Shown here: piece by piece, positions 1-6,561 of the stretch | Numbering within the stretch: position 1 is the first letter of the stretch | Layout of the letters: every line of letters starts with the position of its first letter | Assembly (NCBI GenBank): GCA_017743585.1 | Contig: JAGHYP010000163.1 | Location: forward strand, 1 to 6,580 | Length of the DNA stretch: 6,580 nt | Direction: 5' to 3' | DNA from: Chloroflexota bacterium | Lineage (GTDB): Bacteria; Chloroflexota; Anaerolineae; Aggregatilineales; UBA2796 | Program-made: the position numbers and the translations under genes | Notes under the pieces: model-generated | What the model saw: the letters and a program-made list of their open reading frames with translations, nothing else | What the model was told of the DNA's origin: nothing | The model's database searches: none

Positions 1-823
1 GCGCAGTGCCGAGCGCCAACGCCGAGTAAGTGTTGTAAGTCGAGACGACGCTTGCGCCGAGCAGCAAGCCGATCAGGATCGCCAGTGCCCCTGTCGTGCC
101 GAAGAAGAAGAGCGGCCTATGCTGACCGACTAAGCGCAAGATGCCCGTCAACACTTGGAAGCCATGCGCGAATGGATTGCGCTTCGGTCGCTCGTCGTAA
201 TTGACGCTGATCGGCACTTCCAACGCTTGCAAGTTGTGTTGGCGAATGAGAAACTGCATCTCGGACTCGACCGAGAAGCCGCGCGAGGTGAAAGTCATCA
301 AGTTGAGCGCGCGCTTCGAGAGCGCCCGAAAGCCGCTCTGCGAATCGGAGAGCGGCACACCTGAGGCGGCGTTGGTCAGCGCTGTCAGCGCGCGCTGCCC
401 CACAACTCGCCAGCGCGGCGTGTTGCTGCGCAAGCCCATGAAGCGCGAGCCGACCACCAAATCGGCGGCGCCGCTTTGGATCGGCGCCAGCAGGCGCGGG
501 ATATCGTTTGGGTCGTGTTGCCCGTCGCCATCGAGTAGGATCACTGCCGCCGCGTTGCGCGCCTGCGCCGCTGCCAAACCTGTGTTCAAGGCAGCTGCCT
601 TGCCGCTGTTCGGCTGACGGATCACTTCGGCGCCGGCAGCTTCCGCGACCCATGCCGTCTCGTCTTGCGAGCCGTCATCCACCACAATCACGCGATCCAC
701 GTAGCGGCGCGCCTTCAGCACCACGCTGGCGATGAAGCGATCTTCGTTGAACGCAGGGATGACAGCGATGAGCGGCGCAGTTGCCCTGTCGTCGGCCTCT
801 TGGACGGTTGTTTGGCTAATCAT
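1..823 (-). CDS. Family 2 glycosyltransferase, DPM1/DPG-synthase-like, membrane-anchored (3' end off the window)
   Basis: Reading leftward from the ATG at 821-823, the frame is open for 274 codons to the window edge, so the C-terminus is missing. It has a GGAG ribosome site (828-831) four bases before the start. The GT-A fold motifs are in order: VIPAFNE at residues 21-27 (nucleotide binding), VVDDGSQDET at 47-56, the metal-binding DGDGQH at 98-103 (DxD type), GSRF at 125-128, DSQSGFRA at 160-167 and VESEM at 185-189. A hydrophobic stretch at about 238-260 is the first predicted membrane helix. Members of this family usually have one or two such helices and about 300-330 residues, so roughly 30-50 residues are probably lost. 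Family knowledge: these enzymes move a sugar from a nucleotide donor to polyprenyl phosphate or a glycan at the inner face of the membrane. The exact donor and acceptor cannot be read from the sequence. It is divergent from the pilus genes, so co-function is not implied. Confidence 0.93.
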   Translation of the reverse strand, partial: MISQTTVQEADDRATAPLIAVIPAFNEDRFIASVVLKARRYVDRVIVVDDGSQDETAWVAEAAGAEVIRQPNSGKAAALNTGLAAAQARNAAAVILLDGDGQHDPNDIPRLLAPIQSGAADLVVGSRFMGLRSNTPRWRVVGQRALTALTNAASGVPLSDSQSGFRALSKRALNLMTFTSRGFSVESEMQFLIRQHNLQALEVPISVNYDERPKRNPFAHGFQVLTGILRLVGQHRPLFFFGTTGALAILIGLLLGASVVSTYNTYSALALGTA

Positions 824-966
824 GGCGCTCCATTCTACCACGCGCGCGCACAAGGCGCACGGTGCGGCCCTCGCGGCTTGCAAACGCGCCTGAAAGGAAT
901 GATCGGGAAAGCTACAATTCCTTACAGACTCACTACATTCTACGACAACGTCTTGTCCTTGCCCTG

Positions 967-975
967 TGGTATGAT
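967..975 (+). promoter_or_regulatory. Candidate extended -10 promoter for the tad-type operon
   Basis: The sequence TGGTATGAT matches the extended -10 consensus TGnTATAAT with one mismatch. No good -35 lies 16-18 bases upstream; the nearest TTG-type hexamer (953-958) is only 11 bases away, which fits an extended -10 promoter that does not depend on -35. Transcription would begin near 982, giving a leader of about 80 bases before the first pilus gene. The surrounding gap (824-1064) separates two divergent genes, which is where a promoter is expected. The assignment is by motif only. Confidence 0.45.
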
Positions 976-1010
976 TTTTGCAGCGGCGAGCTATGCCGTA
1001 GGTCGTTTTG

Positions 1011-1024
1011 TGCAGCGGGCTGCA
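1011..1024 (+). other. Small leader hairpin 1
   Basis: TGCAG (1011-1015) and CTGCA (1020-1024) are perfect complements around a four-base CGGG loop. It lies in the predicted untranslated leader of the operon. The stem is only five base pairs, so chance is a real alternative. Confidence 0.25.
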
Positions 1025-1030
1025 GGCAGC

Positions 1031-1051
1031 AAGCCGAACTGAAAGCGGCTT
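1031..1051 (+). other. Small leader hairpin 2, just before the ribosome site
   Basis: AAGCCG (1031-1036) pairs perfectly with CGGCTT (1046-1051) across a nine-base loop and is followed by two more T residues. It ends three bases before the GAGGG ribosome site of the first pilus gene. It could modulate translation or act as a weak attenuator, but the T tract is too short and the stem too weak to call it a terminator. Confidence 0.3.
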
Positions 1052-1053
1052 TT

Positions 1054-1058
1054 GAGGG
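1054..1058 (+). promoter_or_regulatory. Ribosome binding site that decides the tadE start
   Basis: GAGGG sits directly against the ATG at 1059, leaving no spacer, but is six bases from the in-frame ATG at 1065. Normal spacing therefore favours 1065 as the start and shortens the protein by two residues. Confidence 0.6.
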
Positions 1059-1064
1059 ATGCTT

Positions 1065-2261
1065 ATGCGGAAGACGTTGAGGCAATTGATCAACGTGCTG
1101 GACGGACAGCCTAACGCAGCCAAGGGGCAAAGCCTTGTCGAGTCGGCGATCACTTTCCCGATTCTGATCCTGATGGTGCTGGGCTTGGCCGAGATGGGCT
1201 TTGCCATGAACTATTACTTGACCATGCTCGACCTTGTGCGCGAGGCAGGGCGGCGTGGCGCGAACCTGAGTCCTGTCTTTTGGAATGATGACGATACGCG
1301 CAATTATAACCGTCTTGATTGCGATACTTACACGCCCCCTGACGGCACAAGCCATCTTTACAACCTCGGCGACAACATAAATCAAAATCGGCGCGTGCCG
1401 CGCGGCCCGAACGCGGCGCGCTACAACTATGTGGTCGGCCCGGAAGGCCCTTTCGGCTTCTTCGATGGCATCGCCTGCCAGATCATTTTGAGCATGCCGC
1501 CTATGGAATTCGAGGACATGCGCCCGTGGAGCGCTGACGGGACGATTCCGCCCGGCAACCCTGATCGCAGCCGCGAATTCACCAAGAACGACATCGTGAT
1601 CTCCGCTTTCTCCTACACCATGCTGGACTTCAACAAGCCGTTCAGAGGCTCGGTGGCGAGCGGCGTGCGCGGACCGGCTGTGCCAAGCGACGGTTTGTAC
1701 ATGCGCATCACAGGGCGCTACCCGCGCGATAATCGCTACTGCAGGACGGCTGATGGCGGCGGCGACGACCGCGACCCATTTGACTACAAGACGCCCGATC
1801 TTTACTCCGCATGGACGCGCGGACGTCCAGCCGATCTTGACGAGCTGGGCTATGGAATTGGCAGTGGCGACCCGCGCTACAACAATCCGCGCGAGAACAT
1901 CACTGAGACTTCGCAAGGCATTCGCGGCTTCGTCTTCACAGGCAACGCCATTGGCACGGTCAACAATAGCGATCCGAACGATTACTGCCTCGGCTCGCGC
2001 TTCACTGTGCAAGAAGTGGAAGCGCGCTTGAATGCCACGCTCTCTACAAGAGGCTTGGAGGCCTATCGGCCGAGCGGCGGCATAGTGTTGGTCGAAATGT
2101 TCTGGCAGTATCATCCGCGCTTCTTCCAGCCGATTGCTGCGCTGTTTGGCGGCAGCTTCTTCGCAGGCGCCGATGGCTCGCTGGAGAACGATCCGCTCTT
2201 CCATGTTTTTGCATTCTTCCCTGCGCCCGGCGCGCAGGCGACCGCCACGCCCGAGCAATGA
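1065..2261 (+). CDS. tadE: Large TadE-like minor pseudopilin of a Tad/Flp pilus
   Basis: Encodes 398 residues. A basic leader (1-20) is followed by KGQSLVESAITFPILILM. Gly21-Gln22 with Glu26 is the type IV prepilin-like processing site (cleavage after Gly, Glu at +5), and about 27-47 is a single hydrophobic helix; NYYLTMLDLVREAGRRGA follows as the amphipathic continuation typical of TadE. In the known Tad system TadE is cleaved by the TadV peptidase and is needed for pilus assembly at the membrane. The rest (about 67-398) is an extracytoplasmic region with four cysteines and many Asn, Asp, Gly and Pro residues. Its end (VLVEMFWQYHPRFFQPIAAL, then FHVFAFFPAP) resembles the final strands of TadE proteins. 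Classical TadE is about 150-200 residues, so this one is roughly doubled. It is first in the operon, 27 bases before the vWA gene. Family assignment is solid for the N-terminus; strict orthology to tadE is inferred. Confidence 0.87.
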   Translation: MRKTLRQLINVLDGQPNAAKGQSLVESAITFPILILMVLGLAEMGFAMNYYLTMLDLVREAGRRGANLSPVFWNDDDTRNYNRLDCDTYTPPDGTSHLYNLGDNINQNRRVPRGPNAARYNYVVGPEGPFGFFDGIACQIILSMPPMEFEDMRPWSADGTIPPGNPDRSREFTKNDIVISAFSYTMLDFNKPFRGSVASGVRGPAVPSDGLYMRITGRYPRDNRYCRTADGGGDDRDPFDYKTPDLYSAWTRGRPADLDELGYGIGSGDPRYNNPRENITETSQGIRGFVFTGNAIGTVNNSDPNDYCLGSRFTVQEVEARLNATLSTRGLEAYRPSGGIVLVEMFWQYHPRFFQPIAALFGGSFFAGADGSLENDPLFHVFAFFPAPGAQATATPEQ

Positions 2262-2271
2262 AGCTTGCGTG

Positions 2272-2278
2272 AAAGGAG
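2272..2278 (+). promoter_or_regulatory. Ribosome binding site of the vWA/TadG gene
   Basis: AAAGGAG lies ten bases before the ATG at 2289. An in-frame TTG at 2265 would add eight residues, but this strong site lies downstream of it, so 2289 is the better start. Confidence 0.7.
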
Positions 2279-2288
2279 ACAGACCTCA

Positions 2289-4946
2289 ATGAAGTCAACT
2301 TTCAGTCAGTTCATGCGCTTGATGAATCGGCACAGCCGCAACGGGCAATCGCTGCTGATCGTGGCGTTTGCCTTTATCGGTCTGGTCGCCTTTGTCGGCA
2401 TCGCCGTTGATGTTGGCTTGATGCTGGTGCGCTACAGCACGCTAGCCCGCGCTGTGGACGCGGCTGCTATCGCAGCGGCAGGGCAAATCCGCGAAGGAAT
2501 GGATTACCGCACGCTGGTGGCAGCCGCTCAGCAATTCATCCGCTTACAGGGCAACATCGAGGTCAGCTCTGTCTTCGTGGATACCTGCGAGACGGAAATG
2601 GCAGACTATGCGCGCCGCCATCCCGGCTCTGACCCGCTGCCCGCGCTGCTGAACCGCGTTCCGCCTTCCGAGCTGTGCCGCCCCGATCCACAGAAGCTGG
2701 TGCGCGTCACAGCGCAGATGCGCTCGCCAACTACGTTCCTCTCGTTCATCTGGGGGCCGGAGATCATCCTAGAGGCGAGCGCGGTCTCACAGACCGCTGT
2801 CTTGGATTTGGCGCTCGTCATTGACACATCGCGCTCCATGGCCTATGACACCATTCTTGCTCAGGAGAATTCAATACTGTATCCTGTTGCGGCCAGCTCA
2901 GTGGACGCGCCATACGGGAATCCAGAGACGAATCGCGAGGCGCTGCGCGCCTTCAGGCCGTTCACTGAGACGCTCGGCCTGAAGCCTTATCCATATAGGA
3001 CGCCGGGCGATGCATCTGATACGCGCCCTGAGGATCCCGACACAGGCCTAGCGCCCGACGGCTCGCCCGCCATCCGCCGCGAGTGCTGGTACGCCAATCC
3101 TAAGTACATCATTGGCGATGAGTACAAGCAAGCTGCAAATTATGGATGGGGGGGCTGCTGCAACGACCCGACGACGCAGTCAGCGCCGCCTGACAGCGGC
3201 AACTACGACCGCATGAATTGGTACGTCTACGACGACCCAACGCTGCCTGAGTCTAAGATCATGACCACTGGCATCTCGCCGACCGGCGCTCCTGCCGCGC
3301 GCGTCATAAGCGGGCTGCCCGACGGCAACTTCAGCGACCTGATCTGCCAGCCATTCAAGCAAGTGCGCGATGCTGCCCGTCGCTTCATCAAGCGCCTCGA
3401 CTTCGTGCGCGGCGACCGCTTGGTGCTGGTCACCTTCAATGCAGAGGTGAAAACCGTTAAACCAACAGACGATCCCGCAGCGCCGCCCTTCATCCTAGAC
3501 AAGCTGACAGCTGTGACAACGCTGAACGAGCGCGTAGGTATCTCAGTTAATCCTGCTGGGCGCCAGTCGCCCAACTGCTACATATTGACGCGCCCCAGAA
3601 GCGATAAGATTGATAATAGCGATGTCAACGTCCGCCAAGTCTACAGTTATTGGACTGTCTCGCAGTGCATGGATACCAATATGGGCGGCGCTATCTACCA
3701 AGCGCGCGCCGAGCTGAGCAATCCGAATTACATCCGCCGCGAGGCAGTCTGGGTGATGGTGCTGCTGAGCGATGGTTTTCCAAATCGCACGCCTGACTAC
3801 GATTTCTTCGTAGCAAGCGATCAAGTGCGGGGCAGCGATAGCGGAATCAACTGGCTCTCAGTGCCGCCTGATAAGAGACAACCCTCGCCTTTCACTCTTG
3901 ATGAGCTCAAGCGCTACTGCCGCTGCGAGCAGGCGTACCGAAAAGACGATGAGACACTCTATAACTGCTTCGAAGAAATTATGAACATCATGGAGGGTGT
4001 GACCAGGCGGGAAGACTACCGAGAAGAGATGATTGTAGACTTGGGCGGCGGAAGATTTGACCTCAAGTACGGGCGCGAGCCGCAGTACTGCATTCAGGCA
4101 AATGGCTGGCCGCCAGCGGGCGAAAATCTCGGTGAAATCCCGTGGGGGCAGTCCAAGTATTCCTTCGGCTTTTGCCCGTGGTACACCTTCTGCAATGGCA
4201 GCAGCGACCCGGAGCAAGTCATGCGGTATGGCCCTGTACTCAGTGAATGTGATTCAACAGATGTGCAACCCTTCTGGTGGAGCAGTCACTTCAGCCGCCG
4301 GTGGCGAGGTGCAGTTGATACGCCCGACTGCATCGACGCCGACCCCGATACGCGCCACTTCTGCATGGACGATTACGGGCGCCTCGATCTGAGCGGGCGA
4401 TGCGATAGAAGGTACGACCCCGACGACTTTGCCCGCGATCAGGCGGATATCGCAGGCTTGATCGACTTCAGCGATAAGCAGCGTGGCAATTTCATCAGCA
4501 TGTTCACTATCTTCTTCGGGAGCAGTGAGCGGCAAAACATCGGGCGAGAAATTCTAGGGGTCAAGACGCTGCGCTACATTGCTGACGCAGGTGATAATGG
4601 CGTGATTGACAATCACTTGCAAGCATGGTACCGCGCCACGCGCCCGACTTACAGCCAAAGAGAAGCCATACGCAGACCAGATGGCCGCTTCCCGCCGCCT
4701 GGCGACGAGGTATATCGCGTGGTGCGCGATGGCGTCACGATCGTCGATCCGACGCGCCCACCTGACCCATGCGCTTACTACGATTACACACATCCGCGCC
4801 TGCGCAGTGCTCAGCCCGGCGATGCCGCCTACGAAGAAGCTGCCCGCCAAAACTGCGGTCAGTTCTGGTTCGCGAAGGATATCCGCGCCGTCAATGAGGC
4901 GTTCACAGAGATCGCAGGGCGTCTGTTCACGAGGCTCTCGCGCTAG
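2289..4946 (+). CDS. tadG: TadG-like pilus protein with an interrupted von Willebrand A (MIDAS) domain
   Basis: Encodes 885 residues. The N-terminus is the TadG-like domain: basic leader, NGQSLLIVAFAFIGLVAF at 18-35, membrane helix about 21-47 containing VDVGLM, then LARAVDAAAIAAAGQ. A vWA domain follows. MIDAS motif 1 is DTSRS at 179-183, motif 2 is Thr463 within MDTNMGG, and motif 3 is Asp495 within LLSDGFPN, so the metal site is complete. Core helix and strand QVRDAARRF and DRLVLVTFNAE (376-386), late strand FISMFTIFFG (735-744), and closing helix AFTEIAGRLFTRLSR at the C-terminus are also recognisable. Large insertions separate these parts (about 184-352, 390-460, 500-733, 772-857). They carry most of the 20 cysteines, suggesting a disulfide-braced outer surface. 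Family knowledge: TadG is a membrane-anchored part of the Tad pilus machinery, and vWA domains bind ligands through a divalent metal. Inferred role: pilus-linked adhesion or surface sensing. It lies between two TadE-like genes, 27 and 17 bases away. Confidence 0.88.
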   Translation: MKSTFSQFMRLMNRHSRNGQSLLIVAFAFIGLVAFVGIAVDVGLMLVRYSTLARAVDAAAIAAAGQIREGMDYRTLVAAAQQFIRLQGNIEVSSVFVDTCETEMADYARRHPGSDPLPALLNRVPPSELCRPDPQKLVRVTAQMRSPTTFLSFIWGPEIILEASAVSQTAVLDLALVIDTSRSMAYDTILAQENSILYPVAASSVDAPYGNPETNREALRAFRPFTETLGLKPYPYRTPGDASDTRPEDPDTGLAPDGSPAIRRECWYANPKYIIGDEYKQAANYGWGGCCNDPTTQSAPPDSGNYDRMNWYVYDDPTLPESKIMTTGISPTGAPAARVISGLPDGNFSDLICQPFKQVRDAARRFIKRLDFVRGDRLVLVTFNAEVKTVKPTDDPAAPPFILDKLTAVTTLNERVGISVNPAGRQSPNCYILTRPRSDKIDNSDVNVRQVYSYWTVSQCMDTNMGGAIYQARAELSNPNYIRREAVWVMVLLSDGFPNRTPDYDFFVASDQVRGSDSGINWLSVPPDKRQPSPFTLDELKRYCRCEQAYRKDDETLYNCFEEIMNIMEGVTRREDYREEMIVDLGGGRFDLKYGREPQYCIQANGWPPAGENLGEIPWGQSKYSFGFCPWYTFCNGSSDPEQVMRYGPVLSECDSTDVQPFWWSSHFSRRWRGAVDTPDCIDADPDTRHFCMDDYGRLDLSGRCDRRYDPDDFARDQADIAGLIDFSDKQRGNFISMFTIFFGSSERQNIGREILGVKTLRYIADAGDNGVIDNHLQAWYRATRPTYSQREAIRRPDGRFPPPGDEVYRVVRDGVTIVDPTRPPDPCAYYDYTHPRLRSAQPGDAAYEEAARQNCGQFWFAKDIRAVNEAFTEIAGRLFTRLSR

Positions 4947-4952
4947 CGATTT

Positions 4953-4959
4953 GAGGAGG
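4953..4959 (+). promoter_or_regulatory. Ribosome binding site of the second TadE-like gene
   Basis: GAGGAGG is a near-perfect Shine-Dalgarno sequence. It serves either ATG 4964 (four bases away) or the in-frame ATG 4970 (ten bases away). The two starts differ by two residues and cannot be separated here; 4964 is used. Confidence 0.7.
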
Positions 4960-4963
4960 CTGT

Positions 4964-6561
4964 ATGGCCATGTTCAACTTTCGCCGCCAACCCAACGCCC
5001 TGCCTTTTGCGGCACGGCGCGCCCGCCGCAAAGGGCAGACTTTAGTCGAGTTCGGGCTCACGCTGCCCATTTTGCTGATGTTGATCTGGGGCATCATTGA
5101 GTTCGGGCGCATCTTCCAGGCCTGGCTGACTCTGCAAAACGCCGCGCGCGCTGCTGCGCGTTACGGCGTCACGGGGCGCTACGATCAGGTTCTCTTCAAT
5201 AACATCGATAACCCTTGGACGCCCCACCTGCCTAGCAACGTGCCAGCGCCTTGGGCAGATGGCACAGGCGGCACAGGCGCCAGCGGCGATGGCGTGCCGT
5301 GCGTCCTCAACGATCGGCGCGGCCCGTTCAATCCCAGCGGCACTGTGCTCAATGGCGATCGGTTTCACTTCGATAGATTCACAGGCCCAGCGTCGCCCGA
5401 GATGAGGGAAGACGAGTCTTTCTTCGCCTCGCGCTACAATGGCATTGATTGCGATCCGACCAGAGACGAGCATCGCTGGCTGCGCCAAGATGTGCTGCGT
5501 CTCGTCTCGATGACAAACGCCGCGCGTGTAGCGGCAGGCGGTCTAGCGCTGGCGCCTTGGTACCGCATCCCCGGCACAGGTATCAACACTGAGCCGGGCG
5601 GCGATGCCTCTGACCGGGCGGGCTGGTTCCATGTCTTCGTGTGCAGTTCGCGCCCCGCGCTGGGCGACCCTAGACAGCCATCCACAAATCAGCGCGCGAG
5701 ACCGCGCTACCGCAACGATCGCTCGCACGTAACCACTGCCGCCAATAAAGCAGCTTACGGCTACCGGGCTGAAGGCATTCGCCTCTGCACGGTTGAAGAA
5801 GTCATCGAGTACGATGGCGTGGATATGAACGCCTTGAACGACTACGGGGGCAATCTCGAGGCGAGGCAAGGCATCAACCAGTTCGATCCGGGCGGTCCGG
5901 GCGACTTCGTGGAGGTGGTGGTCTACTTCAATCATCCGCTGATCACGCCCTTGCCGCTGCGCGAGGAAGGCTACATCCGCCTTGAAGCGCGCCGCACGAT
6001 GATCAACGAAGTGTTCCGCTCGGCGCGCGTGCTGGAGCTGCCGCCGAGCAGCGGGCCGACTTTCACGCCGCAACCGACCTCGCCGAGCGAAGGCACAGCC
6101 ACGCCTTCCCAGACGCCTTCGCGCACGCACACTAGCACACGCACGCCAACCGCCACGCCCAGCATGACGCTCACCCCAACCGCCACGCCCAGCTGCGCAA
6201 ATGTGCGCGTGGTGGGCGATCTGCGCTTGGAAGGCAGCTTCGTGCGCGTGGACATCCAAAACGATAATCCCGGCCCGATGTTCGTGGAGGAAATCCGCGC
6301 CGCATGGACGGAAAATCCGCTCTATCCCAACATCTATCCTAGCGAGACGAGCATCGTCGGCAGGGCAACGCGCATCTGGTATCACGACCCAGTCAACCCG
6401 CCTGTGCGCTCAGGCGATGTGATCAACCGCAGCCGTGCCGCATGGATCAATGGCACGCCGCCGAACTGGTCGCATCGAGCTATCCCCGGCGGCGGCGCGA
6501 TCAGCACGTGGCAAATGCGCATGGTGAACGGGCCTGCAAACCTGAGCAGCGCTTTCACGCA
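4964..6561 (+). CDS. TadE-like pseudopilin fused to a Thr/Pro linker and a C-terminal domain (3' end missing)
   Basis: The frame stays open from 4964 to the contig end. Genomic coding ends at 6561 (532 full codons); beyond that the bases are adapter. The N-terminus is a strong TadE domain: basic leader, KGQTLVEFGLTLPILLML with Gly24-Gln25 and Glu29 as the prepilin-like cleavage site, hydrophobic helix about 30-50, then WLTLQNAARAAARYGVTGR. The extracytoplasmic part runs to about 358 and ends with the strand pair typical of TadE (FVEVVVYFNHPLITPL at 315-330, then YIRLEARRTMINEVF). Residues 360-410 are a Thr/Pro/Ser-rich linker. From Cys411 a further domain begins, with strand-like alternation (VRVVGDLRLEGSFVRVDIQN) and conserved-looking Trp residues; its fold is not recognised and a beta-sandwich is only a guess. 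Seventeen bases separate it from the vWA gene, so it is probably cotranscribed. It could play the TadF or second-TadE role in pilus initiation while exposing its C-terminal domain outside the cell. Confidence 0.85.
6146..6193 (+). repeat. Two copies of an 18-base direct repeat in the Thr/Pro linker
   Basis: CCAACCGCCACGCCCAGC occurs at 6146-6163 and again at 6176-6193, in frame, each encoding PTATPS. The copies are 30 bases apart start to start. This indicates recent duplication or slippage within the low-complexity linker; such linkers often vary in length between strains. Confidence 0.85.

Noticed and set aside
832..840. TGGTAGAAT on the reverse strand as an extended -10 promoter for the glycosyltransferase
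   Set aside because: It would place the transcript start within two or three bases of the ATG and exclude the GGAG ribosome site that the gene appears to use, and no -35 is visible. The true promoter is probably further upstream but was not identified.
839..852. Alternating pyrimidine-purine run (CACGCGCGCGCACA) that might form Z-DNA
   Set aside because: Short CG runs are common throughout this GC-rich sequence, and nothing else points to a structural role.
117..1042. Several ORFs overlapping the left-hand gene, including forward frames 201-617 and 665-1042
   Set aside because: They are shadows of the reverse-strand glycosyltransferase, whose motifs are unambiguous, and none has a recognisable domain or good ribosome site.
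1031..1053. Intrinsic terminator between the divergent genes
   Set aside because: The stem has six pairs, the loop is nine bases and the T run only four, and it lies just before the ribosome site of a gene where termination would be unexpected.
933..2258. A 441-codon reverse-strand open frame opposite the first TadE-like gene
   Set aside because: It mirrors a gene with clear TadE features, ribosome site and operon context. Its translation shows no coherent domain, only Ala/Arg/Val-rich sequence typical of the antisense of a GC-rich gene.
5543..6385. A 280-codon reverse-strand open frame opposite the second TadE-like gene
   Set aside because: Its product is Arg/Ala/His-rich and low in structure, and it lies against a well supported forward coding frame that continues across the whole region.
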